Origin: Pseudomonas chlororaphis subsp. chlororaphis
Lineage (GTDB): Bacteria; Pseudomonadota; Gammaproteobacteria; Pseudomonadales; Pseudomonadaceae
Direction: 5' to 3'
Assembly (NCBI RefSeq): GCF_003945765.1
Contig: NZ_CP027712.1
Location: forward strand, 3,534,001 to 3,598,000
Length of the DNA: 64,000 nt
Shown: piece by piece, positions 27,970-36,340 of the stretch
Numbering within the stretch: the first letter of the stretch is position 1
Layout of the letters: the number at the start of each line of letters is the position of its first letter
Made by a program: the position numbers and the translations under genes
The notes under the pieces: generated by a model
Told to the model about the DNA's origin: nothing
The model's database searches: none
Seen by the model: the letters and a program-made list of their open reading frames with translations, nothing else

Positions 27970-30757
27970 CACTCACCTGCTTCATGGGAAGTTGGAAATG
28001 CCACAGGCCCTGCTCGGACTTGCCGGCATAACGTTGGCCCTGGGCCTCGACCCGACAGGCGCCGGCCGAACGCACCGAGAACTCCAGGTTGAATTGGCCG
28101 GCAAAAGAGAAGCTCACCTGTCGGTCACTCACATAACGCCAGTCACGCAAGGGAATATTCGCCAGCTCCAATGCCGGACGCGGGTCACGCTCGGGCCGCA
28201 GGGCCAGCAGCGCATGGTCGCCGCTCAAGGCCACATAACGGCCCTGGGGCAGATCGCGGACACCGGCCACGTTCCGCGAACGCCCCAGATCCGGCCAGCC
28301 CAGCTCCGGGTCCAGGCGCAGGGTACGCAAGCCGTCCATGCCGCGGACCTGCCAGTCGCCATTGGCGGTGCGGGCCAGGCTGGCCTGGTACAGGCCATGG
28401 ACCCGATCGAGGTAGTCGCTCATCCACAACGACAAGGGCTGCTGGCCGCGCATGAACCGGTAGATATCGGCCATGGCCTTGATCGACGCCTGCTTGGTGC
28501 CCGAATAGAAGTGGTAGTACAGGTGAATGCCGCGCAGGCGCCGTGGGCTGTCGGTCAGCTCGAACGTATCGATGACGTCGCGAAAGCCGTAATACGGGCC
28601 TTTCCAGAGGTTGGTGTACATGTTCTCGTTGATCACCGGGGCGTAGTACTGCAAGCCGCCTTCGGTGGGACGCAACAAGGGGTACAGGCCGGTCAGCGAC
28701 GAATTGGCTTTGGTCAGGATGGTCTGCCCGCCGTTGACGTTTTTCAGCCCGGCGTCGTAGGCCAGCTTGATGGTCTCGGCGCTGGGCAGCGCATCCCCCG
28801 GCCAGAAGAGCAACTTCACCGGTTTCTGCGCAGTGGTCAGGCGGCTGTTGATGTAGTCCCGCGATCCGACGATCTCGCGCTTGAAGTCCAGGGTCTTGTA
28901 GCCCTGGATGTTCAGGCGCAATCCGTATTCGGCGTGGAAGTCCTCGTCCTGCCTGGCCTTTTCCGGCTGCAGGTAGAACGGGTGGCTGTAGGTGTGGCTG
29001 GCAACCTCGACTTTGGGATCGGCAAAGATCTCCTGGGCGAGGGGCTCCAGCTCCCTGGCGAGGAACGGCGACATGCCCTTGGGCCCGACCTCCCCTTCGA
29101 TGATCGAAACCGAGGTCAGGTACGGGTTGGGACGAATGTAGTCATCCAGCACCTGGCGCCCGGAATAAGGGGTGCCGCGCACTTCGGCATGGGATGGGAA
29201 GCCATCCCCGTCGATATGCACCGTGGCGATCCGCCGGCCGTTCTCGGTGGTGGTGTCCGGGCGCGGTTGCGCCGGCAGGCGCAGGGCTTTCTGGATAAAG
29301 GCAAAGGGGTCGAGAATCCAGCGGCTGCGCTCGACATTGGTCTCTACCACATAAGGCGCCAGGGCCATGCCCCCCCAGGTGCCGATGGCCACGGGGGCGT
29401 ACTTGCCGCCCTGCTCATCCCCCAGCAACAGGGCCGGTTGCGGCCCGTCGGGCAGCAGCGTCACACGGGTCAGCTCTCGGGTGCGCGCCACTACCGGCGC
29501 CTCGAAGCCACCGATCAGGGCCTTGTCCTGGCTCAGCACTCGCAGTGCGCCGCGAGCCCCCGGCGCCGCGAGGTTCAGCCCCAGGCGCTTGAGCAATGCG
29601 CGATCCTCGATCGGCAGGCCGGCCATGATGGCCAGCGGTACCTGTTCGTCCAGGCGTTGGCCAATCCAGCCATTAAAGGCACGGCTGTCCTGGGGTGGGC
29701 CGCTGGTCATCCACACCACCACCCCGGCGTACAGGCCGGCGAAGCTGTGGGACGGCAAACTGGCATCGGCCGGCAGATAGTCCACCCGATAGCCCAGGTA
29801 TTCCAGCAGACCGCCAAGCATCCGGTGCCCGGCGTGATCGTAGAGTTCGCCTTCGCGCGGGTCGTAGAGCATGGCGATGCGCCGCGGCTGTACTTCCACG
29901 GTGCTCATGCCGATGGCGTTGAGGTCCGGGGTGGTGACCACCGGGATAAAGCCTTCCTGGCTCAATTGGCGAACCAGCTTGCGCGCTTCTTCGCGACGGT
30001 TGGGCGGCAAGTAGTCGATGGCCACCAACGGCATGTTTTTCGCGCGAAGTGGTTTGAGCTCACCTTCAAGCCAGTTGCGGTCGGACTCGGAAACCGGGCG
30101 ATAACGCTTGGCTGAGGCATCCCAGCCGGCATGGATCGATTCGACGGCCACGGCCGAGGCAACGCCATCGAGCTCGCCCAACACTTCGAAGCCCCGGTTG
30201 AAGAACAGCTTGAGGTTCGGCTGGCGGCTGTGCAGTTCCCGCAGAAACGACGCCAGGGCTTTGCGTTGCGGTTCGCGATGAGCCTCGGGGAGCAATTGAA
30301 AGCTGTCGAGCGTATCGAGGAACAGACCGGCATAACCCTGCCCTTGCAACGCCTTGGCACGCTTGAACAGATGTTCGCGCCAGGCCGGCGTCGAAATATC
30401 CATGACCTGGCTATTCCAGGCCTTGTTACGCGTAGCGCTTGCGCTGCGGGTCAGCGACGCTTTGTCCAGGGCGACGCGGTCGCCATCGAACTCACCCACC
30501 GACAGGTAGGCGAACGGCTGGCTGCCAAGTTCGCGCAAGGTGGCAACATTGGCGGTGCTCATATGGCCCGGCTCGACCACAACCCATTCGAACTGCGCCA
30601 ACTCTTGAAGCGGTGGCCGATCGGCGTACCAGAACCCGACACTGGCGGGCGCCGCCGGCGAGGCTTGCACCACCGAGTGGGTCGCACACAACGCCAGCGC
30701 GGTAAACAGCCGCCGTACCCCTTTACAAACACGCCCCCTGCGAAACTCGATGTCCAT
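27947..30757 (-). CDS. pelA: PelA, periplasmic Pel deacetylase and glycoside hydrolase
   Basis: 936 aa with an N-terminal signal segment (LFTALALCATHSVVQA). Residues ~40-300 form the hydrolase domain (VEPGHMST, LFLDTLDSF, AVESIHAG with the probable catalytic Glu). Residues ~310-480 are a reductase-like linker. Residues ~510-800 are the deacetylase domain with HIDGDGF (catalytic Asp) and the metal-binding SHTYSHPF. A C-terminal beta domain follows. PelA removes acetyl groups to make the polymer cationic and can cleave it. pelX lies 77 bases upstream. Confidence 0.95.
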   Translation of the reverse strand: MDIEFRRGRVCKGVRRLFTALALCATHSVVQASPAAPASVGFWYADRPPLQELAQFEWVVVEPGHMSTANVATLRELGSQPFAYLSVGEFDGDRVALDKASLTRSASATRNKAWNSQVMDISTPAWREHLFKRAKALQGQGYAGLFLDTLDSFQLLPEAHREPQRKALASFLRELHSRQPNLKLFFNRGFEVLGELDGVASAVAVESIHAGWDASAKRYRPVSESDRNWLEGELKPLRAKNMPLVAIDYLPPNRREEARKLVRQLSQEGFIPVVTTPDLNAIGMSTVEVQPRRIAMLYDPREGELYDHAGHRMLGGLLEYLGYRVDYLPADASLPSHSFAGLYAGVVVWMTSGPPQDSRAFNGWIGQRLDEQVPLAIMAGLPIEDRALLKRLGLNLAAPGARGALRVLSQDKALIGGFEAPVVARTRELTRVTLLPDGPQPALLLGDEQGGKYAPVAIGTWGGMALAPYVVETNVERSRWILDPFAFIQKALRLPAQPRPDTTTENGRRIATVHIDGDGFPSHAEVRGTPYSGRQVLDDYIRPNPYLTSVSIIEGEVGPKGMSPFLARELEPLAQEIFADPKVEVASHTYSHPFYLQPEKARQDEDFHAEYGLRLNIQGYKTLDFKREIVGSRDYINSRLTTAQKPVKLLFWPGDALPSAETIKLAYDAGLKNVNGGQTILTKANSSLTGLYPLLRPTEGGLQYYAPVINENMYTNLWKGPYYGFRDVIDTFELTDSPRRLRGIHLYYHFYSGTKQASIKAMADIYRFMRGQQPLSLWMSDYLDRVHGLYQASLARTANGDWQVRGMDGLRTLRLDPELGWPDLGRSRNVAGVRDLPQGRYVALSGDHALLALRPERDPRPALELANIPLRDWRYVSDRQVSFSFAGQFNLEFSVRSAGACRVEAQGQRYAGKSEQGLWHFQLPMKQVSDAQLFCN

Positions 30758-30834
30758 AAATCACTCTTGAGTAGATCAATCCGCGCGATACCGGACCCGC
30801 GAGCCCTCTGCAACCGGGCCCGCAAGGCGTGGCA

Positions 30835-31767
30835 TTAAAGACTGTGGTAAAGCCGTGCCAGGCCTTCCGCCACGGTGGTTGGCGACCCCAGGTCAAAGCG
30901 TTCGCGCAAGCGGCGATTGTCGGCCTTGGAATGCCGGATATCGCCCGAGCGGGCAGCGGCATGACTCACGCTTAGGGGTTTGCCGCTGATCCGTTCCAGG
31001 GCCGTAATCAGGTCATTGAGCGTGGTGACCCCGCCGAGACCGACATTGGTGGCATCAGCCGCGGGCTGGGGGTGTTCCAGGCCCTGGAGCAGGACTTTCA
31101 CCAGGTCTTCGACATAGACGAAATCGCGGGTTTGCTCGCCATCGCCGAACACCACGATCGGCCGTCCGCTTTTCGCTCGCTCGCTGAAAATGCTGATCAC
31201 CCCGGAGTACGGCGACAATGGGTCCTGGCGGGGCCCGAAGATATTGAAGAAGCGCAGGATCACCGGCTCCAGTCCATGCTGGCGACGATAGAAATTCAGG
31301 TAGTGCTCGCTGGCAAGCTTGTCCGCGGCATAAGGCGTCAGGGGGGACGTGGGCGTGTCTTCATCAATCGGGGTGCCCTCCCCGTTATTGCCGTAAACCG
31401 CGGCACTGGAGGCAAAGACCACTCGACGGATGCCCGCGGCGATCATCGCCTCGCATACCCGCAGCGTGCCGATGAAATTACTCCGATGAGTAGCTGCCGG
31501 GTGTTCGACCGAGGCGTGGACCGAAGCGACAGCCGCCAAGTGCACCACCGCGCTGCAGCCCTGCATGGCTTCAGTGAGGGTCGCGGCATCGGCGACATCG
31601 CCGACCACCAGTTTCAAGGCCGCGCTGTCCATCGGCAGGTTGCTGACCTTGCCGGTAGAGAGATCGTCCAGAACCCGGACGGCATAGCCTCTTGCCAGCA
31701 ACGCATCCACTAAGTGGGAACCAATGAAGCCAGCCCCCCCGGTTACCAGTACTCGTTTGGCAGACAT
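30835..31767 (-). CDS. pelX: PelX-type UDP-N-acetylhexosamine C4-epimerase
   Basis: 310 aa, extended SDR fold. NAD-binding TGGAGFIGSH (~9-18); catalytic Ser in FASSAAVYG and Tyr-x3-Lys in PYAADKLASE. Such enzymes interconvert UDP-GlcNAc and UDP-GalNAc. As I recall, P. protegens carries this gene (pelX) immediately upstream of pelA to supply UDP-GalNAc for Pel, which P. aeruginosa lacks in its operon. Here it is the first gene of the operon, with a ribosome-binding site AGGGATGA before the ATG. Confidence 0.9.
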   Translation of the reverse strand: MSAKRVLVTGGAGFIGSHLVDALLARGYAVRVLDDLSTGKVSNLPMDSAALKLVVGDVADAATLTEAMQGCSAVVHLAAVASVHASVEHPAATHRSNFIGTLRVCEAMIAAGIRRVVFASSAAVYGNNGEGTPIDEDTPTSPLTPYAADKLASEHYLNFYRRQHGLEPVILRFFNIFGPRQDPLSPYSGVISIFSERAKSGRPIVVFGDGEQTRDFVYVEDLVKVLLQGLEHPQPAADATNVGLGGVTTLNDLITALERISGKPLSVSHAAARSGDIRHSKADNRRLRERFDLGSPTTVAEGLARLYHSL

Positions 31768-31936
31768 AGATCATCCCTAAAAAATATCGCAACCCCCACC
31801 GTCTAAAGCCGGCACCCCCACGAAAATGAGCCATGGCTGTTGGCCTTATGGCTGATCTTTCCGTGGATACCTGATCTTTAACAAAGGCTGTATCGCCTTT
31901 TTCTGGAGGGCCTCAGAAGTCCGGCGTCAAAAAAAC

Positions 31937-31950
31937 ATCAGTTAAATGAC
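31937..31950. promoter_or_regulatory. FleQ-box-like site, weak
   Basis: ATCAGTTAAATGAC agrees at 10 of 14 positions with the FleQ box GTCAATAAATTGAC as I remember it. It is the site closest to pelX (about 170 bases upstream of its start). Confidence 0.35.
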
Positions 31951-31989
31951 GCAAAACAGAAGCGGATACTGGGATACGAATGCCATCAT

Positions 31990-32003
31990 GTCAATAATAC
32001 GTC
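31990..32003. promoter_or_regulatory. FleQ-box-like half site
   Basis: GTCAATAATACGTC has a perfect left half (GTCAATAA) of the FleQ box and a poor right half. Confidence 0.35.
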
Positions 32004-32038
32004 TAATTTTTAAGATGAAGCTGTTGGCGTCAAAAAAA

Positions 32039-32052
32039 GTCAGCATATTGAC
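32039..32052. promoter_or_regulatory. FleQ-box-like site, strong
   Basis: GTCAGCATATTGAC keeps both arms (GTCA and ATTGAC) of the 14-bp FleQ palindrome, about 275 bases upstream of pelX. FleQ represses pel at low c-di-GMP and activates it at high c-di-GMP in P. aeruginosa. Confidence 0.5.
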
Positions 32053-32299
32053 GCGCGTCCCCCTGGAGCTCTGGGCTTTGCCCCGGCAATGGAAAATCCA
32101 TTTTCACGGCGATGCGCGCGCCTTGAACCTCTGCATGCGGGACCTGAGTCGGAATCACGCCTCATTGATCTCAAAACACGACACCCGTATTGAGCGGGGC
32201 ACCCGAGTGCTATAGAACCCCTTGGCGGTATTGGTCAGCGCGGCGCCATCTTTGCCCTGCTGCGTATTTACCCGCCCCGTTTCCATTCAGGTATCGAGT

Positions 32300-33139
32300 A
32301 TGAAATCAAAAATAAACCAAGCCTTGATTACCCCTGCGCTCTTCTCGCTTCTGATGTTCCAGTGGACGCCTGTGTTTGCCGAAGAGGCTGCCAGTTCCCC
32401 CTCCAATCTCTTGACCGCGGCGGTTGCCTGGAAGCAGACGGCGGCTGAGTTCGAGGCGCTTTATTACCAAGGCTTCAACATCGCCAGGATGCGTCTGGAC
32501 CAGGCCCTGCAAGCCCGCAAGGACGGCGACCGACCGTTGGCCGTCATCAGCGATGTCGACGATACCGTGCTGGGTAGCAACAGCTACTGGGGCTACATGA
32601 TCAATTCGGGGAAAGAGTTTTTCGATGACGGCGCCTGGGACCAGTGGGTCGCCGACAATGGCCCGGTCGCCACGCCCGGGGCAGTGGAGTTCTTGAATTA
32701 CGCCCAATCGAAGGGGGTCGAGGTGTTCTACGTCACCAGCCGCGACCAGGGCGAAAAAACCAAGGAATATGCCCTGGCCAACTTGCGCAAGAACAAGCTG
32801 CCGTTTGCCGATGAACAACACCTGACGGTCTATCGCGACAGCTCCAACAAAGAGCCACGGCAAACGGAAATCGCCAAGGACTACGAAGTGGTGGTCATGC
32901 TGGGCGACAACCTCAATGACTTCAAACGCAAGTACTACGTCGCGGACGTCAAGCAGCGCAACAGCCTGATGACGGAAGACAAAGAGCAGTTCGGCCGCAA
33001 GTTCGTCCTCTTCCCCAACCCTACCGACGGCCATTGGCTCAAGGCGATCTTCGGTGACTCGGAACCCCCGGCCACCCCGGAAAACCGCGCCAGGTTCAAG
33101 GCCGCGGCCGAATCGACGGCCTGGCAGCCAAAGCAGTAG
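32300..33139 (+). CDS. Secreted class C acid phosphatase / e(P4)-like 5'-nucleotidase (HAD)
   Basis: 279 aa from the ATG at 32300. The Sec signal peptide is residues ~1-28 (PALFSLLMFQWTPVFA) without a lipobox Cys, so the protein should be free in the periplasm, unlike lipoprotein e(P4) itself. The HAD motif I is SDVDDTVLGSN (nucleophile Asp and acid/base Asp); motif II is in YVTSRDQGEK; the later acidic motif is MLGDNLNDF. The family dephosphorylates nucleotides and other small phosphomonoesters. It is followed by its own terminator and lies near a PhoD gene. Confidence 0.88.
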   Translation: MKSKINQALITPALFSLLMFQWTPVFAEEAASSPSNLLTAAVAWKQTAAEFEALYYQGFNIARMRLDQALQARKDGDRPLAVISDVDDTVLGSNSYWGYMINSGKEFFDDGAWDQWVADNGPVATPGAVEFLNYAQSKGVEVFYVTSRDQGEKTKEYALANLRKNKLPFADEQHLTVYRDSSNKEPRQTEIAKDYEVVVMLGDNLNDFKRKYYVADVKQRNSLMTEDKEQFGRKFVLFPNPTDGHWLKAIFGDSEPPATPENRARFKAAAESTAWQPKQ

Positions 33140-33162
33140 TCCTGGGCCACCTGCCCTGCCCG

Positions 33163-33187
33163 CGCCGTTCGAAAACCGGCGTTTTTT
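33163..33187 (+). terminator. Terminator of the acid phosphatase gene
   Basis: CGCCG (33163-33167) pairs with CGGCG (33177-33181) across a 9-base loop, followed by six T (33182-33187). Confidence 0.65.
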
Positions 33188-33210
33188 CGCAACCTTCTGA
33201 ACGCTGCATA

Positions 33211-33250
33211 TCCACTCAAAATGATTGGCCCGGCCAGCATTTTGAGTGGA
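33211..33250. terminator. Perfect 13-bp inverted repeat between convergent phosphatase genes
   Basis: TCCACTCAAAATG (33211-33223) and CATTTTGAGTGGA (33238-33250) are exact reverse complements. The 14-base loop contains an inner TGGCC/GGCCA pairing. It ends 6 bases before the end of the convergent phoD-like gene, so it probably terminates that transcript and insulates both genes. Confidence 0.6.
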
Positions 33251-33255
33251 ACTGA

Positions 33256-34833
33256 CTAGACCGCAATCGCCCCCGCCCGCCCCGACTCCACCACAAAGGA
33301 CTTGAGGGTCGAGACACTGGCATACGGGTCCCTGGGGTCGGAAATGATCCGCAAGTGGGTCAGCATCTTCCGTTCTTCCAGCTCCACCGCCACATATCCC
33401 CGCCAGCGGCTCTCGAAAAACCTTACATGGGGATTGAATGGCAGGATGGCGTCGAACGACTGGCCGTCGGACGTGACCGAGGTGCCGACGAATTCAGTGG
33501 CGACGATCCGCGAGTCAGGGTCGTGGGCGCGCGCATGCAGGTCCGTGACCCAGAACGAATGAATGTCGCCGCCCCAGAACACCGGGTTACTGGCTCGCCG
33601 GCGTTCGATGGAGGCCAGCACCCGTTCGCGAGTCGCCCTGTAGCCGTCCCAACCGTCGGTCCAGTGCCCCAGCGCCTGGCTCGCCGGGACGTGCTGGAGC
33701 AGCGGCGCCACCAGCAGGTCCTGGGCGATCACATTCCATTGCGCCCGGGACCGGGCCAGCCCCTGGTCCAGCCAGGCTTCCTGCTGCCAGCCCAGCATGG
33801 TGCGCCCGGGGTCGCGCAAATCCAGGCAACTGTCTTCGGCGATATGCCCCTGGTGGCTGCCATTGGGCGCAATGCACGGTTGCTCGGAGCGGTACTGCCG
33901 GCCGTCCAATACATGGAATCGGGCCAGTCGCCCATAGTCCAGGTTCCGATAGATGCGCATGTCCGGCCCCCGCGGCAGGCTGGTGGCGCGCAATGGCATA
34001 TGTTCGTAGAAGGCCTGATAGGCCGCCGCTCGCCGCTTGAGGAACGCGGCTACCGGAGTCCCCGGATCCTGGGACCAGCGATTGGCGTAGTCGTTTTGCA
34101 CTTCGTGATCGTCCCAGGTCGCCACGCTGGGCGCGCTGGCATGCAGCGCCTGCAAGTCAGGATCGGTCTTGTACTGGGCATAGCGGTTGCGATAGCCCGC
34201 CAGGTCCAGCGCCTCGTCACTGCTGTGGGGGCGAATGATCTTGCCGGAGTCGGGCGCATAGGATTTTTCGTAAATGTAATCGCCGAGGAAGAACACCAGG
34301 TCAGGCTGTTCCGCGGCCAGGTGGCGGTAGGCACTGAAGTAGCCGCGCTCCCAGTGAGAACAGGAGACAAAGCCCAGCCGCGCCGACGCCATCGCGTGCA
34401 CAGGTGGAGCCGTGCGCGACTGCCCTGTCGGACTCTGTGCTCCGAGGCTTTCAAACTGGTACCAATAGGGCCGCCCAGCCTCCAGCCCCGCGACCTCGAC
34501 ATGGACGGAATGGGCGAAACGCTCAGTGGCCATGACTTCGCCTTGTTTCACGATCCGCCTCATCGCCGCGTCACTGGCCACCCGCCAGCGCACCGGCACC
34601 GAACGGTTCAAGCCGCCACGCCCATCGGCCGCGTTGAACAACGGCGCCAAGCGGGTCCAGATGACAAAGCCATCCGGCAGTGGATCGCCCGAGGCCACGC
34701 CCAGGGTGAACGGGTAGTCGATGCCGGCACTACGGGCGAAGGGGCTGAGGATCGAAAAAGCCGTCGCCACCGCCAGGCCCGACAGCACCCGGCGACGGCC
34801 CGGATCCACCGGCTTGCGGATATCGTCGCTCAT
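33256..34833 (-). CDS. phoD: PhoD-like alkaline phosphatase/phosphodiesterase, Tat-exported
   Basis: 525 aa from the ATG at 34833. The twin-arginine signal is GRRRVLSGLAVA, with a hydrophobic stretch and ARSAG before the mature N-terminus (~40). The PhoD metal-binding motifs are VSCSHWERG, FFLGDYIYE, TWDDHEVQNDY and WGGDIHSFW, which coordinate Fe and Ca in this family. PhoD hydrolyses phosphomono- and diesters, including teichoic and nucleic acid phosphodiesters. Its ATG overlaps the stop of the truncated GNAT ORF upstream (ATGA), so it is read from that promoter. The symbol is by family. Confidence 0.9.
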   Translation of the reverse strand: MSDDIRKPVDPGRRRVLSGLAVATAFSILSPFARSAGIDYPFTLGVASGDPLPDGFVIWTRLAPLFNAADGRGGLNRSVPVRWRVASDAAMRRIVKQGEVMATERFAHSVHVEVAGLEAGRPYWYQFESLGAQSPTGQSRTAPPVHAMASARLGFVSCSHWERGYFSAYRHLAAEQPDLVFFLGDYIYEKSYAPDSGKIIRPHSSDEALDLAGYRNRYAQYKTDPDLQALHASAPSVATWDDHEVQNDYANRWSQDPGTPVAAFLKRRAAAYQAFYEHMPLRATSLPRGPDMRIYRNLDYGRLARFHVLDGRQYRSEQPCIAPNGSHQGHIAEDSCLDLRDPGRTMLGWQQEAWLDQGLARSRAQWNVIAQDLLVAPLLQHVPASQALGHWTDGWDGYRATRERVLASIERRRASNPVFWGGDIHSFWVTDLHARAHDPDSRIVATEFVGTSVTSDGQSFDAILPFNPHVRFFESRWRGYVAVELEERKMLTHLRIISDPRDPYASVSTLKSFVVESGRAGAIAV

Positions 34834-35000
34834 GACGCGGGCCGCCAATCGGCGCGCAACAGCCCGTACGATGGAATCGCTGCGGTGTTGTCAGCAATCC
34901 CGGGGCCGTTGGCCAGCTCGAACAGTGTCTCGGCCTGGTGTTTTTGCAGCGCTTTGAGCGCCAGTCGCGGGGTGAGTAACGAAGGAAGTGCAGCGCTCAT
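34830..35000 (-). pseudogene. Truncated N-terminus of a GNAT (RimJ/RimL-type) acetyltransferase
   Basis: 56 codons (ATG 35000, TGA 34832-34830). The segment LLTPRLALKALQKHQAETL followed by FELANGPGI reads like the first ~45 residues of RimJ/RimL-family acetyltransferases (L-T-x-R-L-x-L-x-x-L...). The acetyl-CoA-binding core is absent. The stop overlaps the start of the phoD gene (ATGA), so translation of the remnant may now be coupled to phoD. A small protein of new function is possible. Confidence 0.55.
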
Positions 35001-35043
35001 GTCGAGGGGCTCGCCGATAAATGCGCAAAAATGCGCCCCTGGC

Positions 35044-35061
35044 ATGTCAATTTCATGACCA
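35044..35061 (-). promoter_or_regulatory. Candidate Pho box upstream of the GNAT remnant/phoD unit
   Basis: On the minus strand the 18 bases read TGGTCAT-GAAA-TTGACAT. Each 7-mer agrees at 5 of 7 positions with CTGTCAT, with the correct 11-base period of a PhoB site. It lies 44 bases before the ATG at 35000 and 125 bases before exbD on the other strand. Confidence 0.35.
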
Positions 35062-35186
35062 TCAAAAATAACTGATGGTTCTTCTGAAATCCGCGTCCTA
35101 GACACCTAAAAGCTTAAATTAAAGTTAACCAATCGGTCATTTTCCGTTGCTAGCGTGGCGCCCCTAATCAATGACGGGGTAACGGA

Positions 35187-35594
35187 ATGAGAACCTGGGA
35201 CGAACCGAAAAAACGCAAGGCGCACATCGAACTGATCCCGATGATCGACGTGATGATGTTCCTCTTGGTGTTTTTCGTACTCGTGAGCCTGAACGTGATT
35301 CCGGCACTGGGCATGAAGACCCAGTTGCCCAGCGCCAGCAGTTCGCAACAGCTCAAGCCGCAGAACAAGTTCATCCTCACCCTGGGCCTGGAAGGCCAGT
35401 TGCAGCTCGATGGCAAGGACCTCAGCGTCGAAGCCCTGGTGCCGGCGCTCAAGGCCGCGCAAAAGCCTGACAGCAAGTCGACCATCATCGTCAACAGCGA
35501 CAAGGGCGTGGAAGTCTCCCGCCTGGTCGAGGTCATGGACACCCTGCGCCTGGGTGGCTTTACCTCGGTCTCCATCGCCACGCGCAAGTCCTGA
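35187..35594 (+). CDS. exbD: ExbD-type TonB energy-transducing protein
   Basis: 135 aa with one membrane helix after a short basic cytoplasmic tail. IPMIDVMMFLLVFFVLV (~18-34) contains the conserved membrane Asp that carries protons; a periplasmic domain follows. ExbD works with ExbB to energise TonB. It is the first gene of exbD-tonB-receptor-exbB, with two bases between it and tonB. The order is unusual, since exbB normally precedes exbD. Confidence 0.92.
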   Translation: MRTWDEPKKRKAHIELIPMIDVMMFLLVFFVLVSLNVIPALGMKTQLPSASSSQQLKPQNKFILTLGLEGQLQLDGKDLSVEALVPALKAAQKPDSKSTIIVNSDKGVEVSRLVEVMDTLRLGGFTSVSIATRKS

Positions 35595-35596
35595 TC

Positions 35597-36319
35597 ATGT
35601 ACGCCTTGTTTCGTGCGCGTCAGTTGCTGGGCAGTGTCCCGGCCCTGATCGCCCTGGTGCTGATTGCACTGGGTATCCAGTCGCAAACCTTGAAAGTGCA
35701 GCCGGTGTATGACGAGTCGGCGGTTGAAATCGCCCTGGTCGAACCAGAACCGGAGGCCGTCCCCGAGCCAGTGGTGGAACAGGAAACGCCGCCGCCGGTC
35801 ATCGAAGACCAAGACGCCGAGCCGGCCCCTCCTCCGCCGCCGCCCAAGCCACAACCAAAGCCACTGCCGAAACCTGAACCCAAGCCCAAGCCAGCGCCCG
35901 TGGCCGCCAAGGCAACGCCGACACCCACGCCGCCGGCCACCGCCAAACCCGTGCAACCCGCCGTCGCCCCGACACCGACGCCTGCGCCACCCGCCCCGCC
36001 GAAAGTCGACGGCCAGGCCCTGGAAGGCGGCTATCTCAAAGGTTTGCGCAACGAGCTGGACACCTACAAGCAGTACCCCACCGGACGCCAGGCGTCCCTC
36101 GAACGCCCCAGTGGCGAGGTGGTGGTCTGGTTGCTGGTGGATCGCCAGGGCCGCGTCCTCGACTCCGGGATCCAGACCCAGGCGTCAAGCATGCTGCTGA
36201 ACCGGGCCGCCACCAACAGCCTGCGCCGGATCAAGCAGGTCAAGCCGTTCCCCGAGCAAGCCTTCGGTGGGCGCAACGAGCAACGTTTCACCGCCACCTT
36301 CAACTACAGCGTGCAGTAA
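35597..36319 (+). CDS. tonB: TonB protein
   Basis: 240 aa. One N-terminal membrane anchor (~12-30) is followed by a periplasm-spanning Pro-rich region of Glu-Pro, Lys-Pro and Thr-Pro repeats (~50-140). The C-terminal TonB domain (~150-240) contains YKQYPTGRQA and GEVVVWLLVDRQGRV, ending in TATFNYSVQ. It transmits proton-motive-force energy to the receptor encoded directly downstream (21-base gap), and is probably dedicated to it. Confidence 0.93.
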   Translation: MYALFRARQLLGSVPALIALVLIALGIQSQTLKVQPVYDESAVEIALVEPEPEAVPEPVVEQETPPPVIEDQDAEPAPPPPPPKPQPKPLPKPEPKPKPAPVAAKATPTPTPPATAKPVQPAVAPTPTPAPPAPPKVDGQALEGGYLKGLRNELDTYKQYPTGRQASLERPSGEVVVWLLVDRQGRVLDSGIQTQASSMLLNRAATNSLRRIKQVKPFPEQAFGGRNEQRFTATFNYSVQ

Positions 36320-36340
36320 GCACCCAACAGCAGGACGACA

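Larger units (their letters stand above)
31768..32299. promoter_or_regulatory. Long AT-rich pel promoter region
   Basis: 532 bases between divergent pelX and the acid phosphatase gene. The part from ~31850 to ~32060 is clearly AT-rich and holds three FleQ-box-like sequences, listed separately. An 89-codon ORF on the plus strand (31946-32215) crosses these sites and looks like chance. No Pho-box-like sequence was seen before the phosphatase gene. Confidence 0.6.

Noticed and set aside
31946..32215. 89-codon plus-strand ORF in the pel promoter region
   Set aside because: No convincing ribosome-binding site or family similarity, and it crosses the FleQ-box-like sites in AT-rich DNA.
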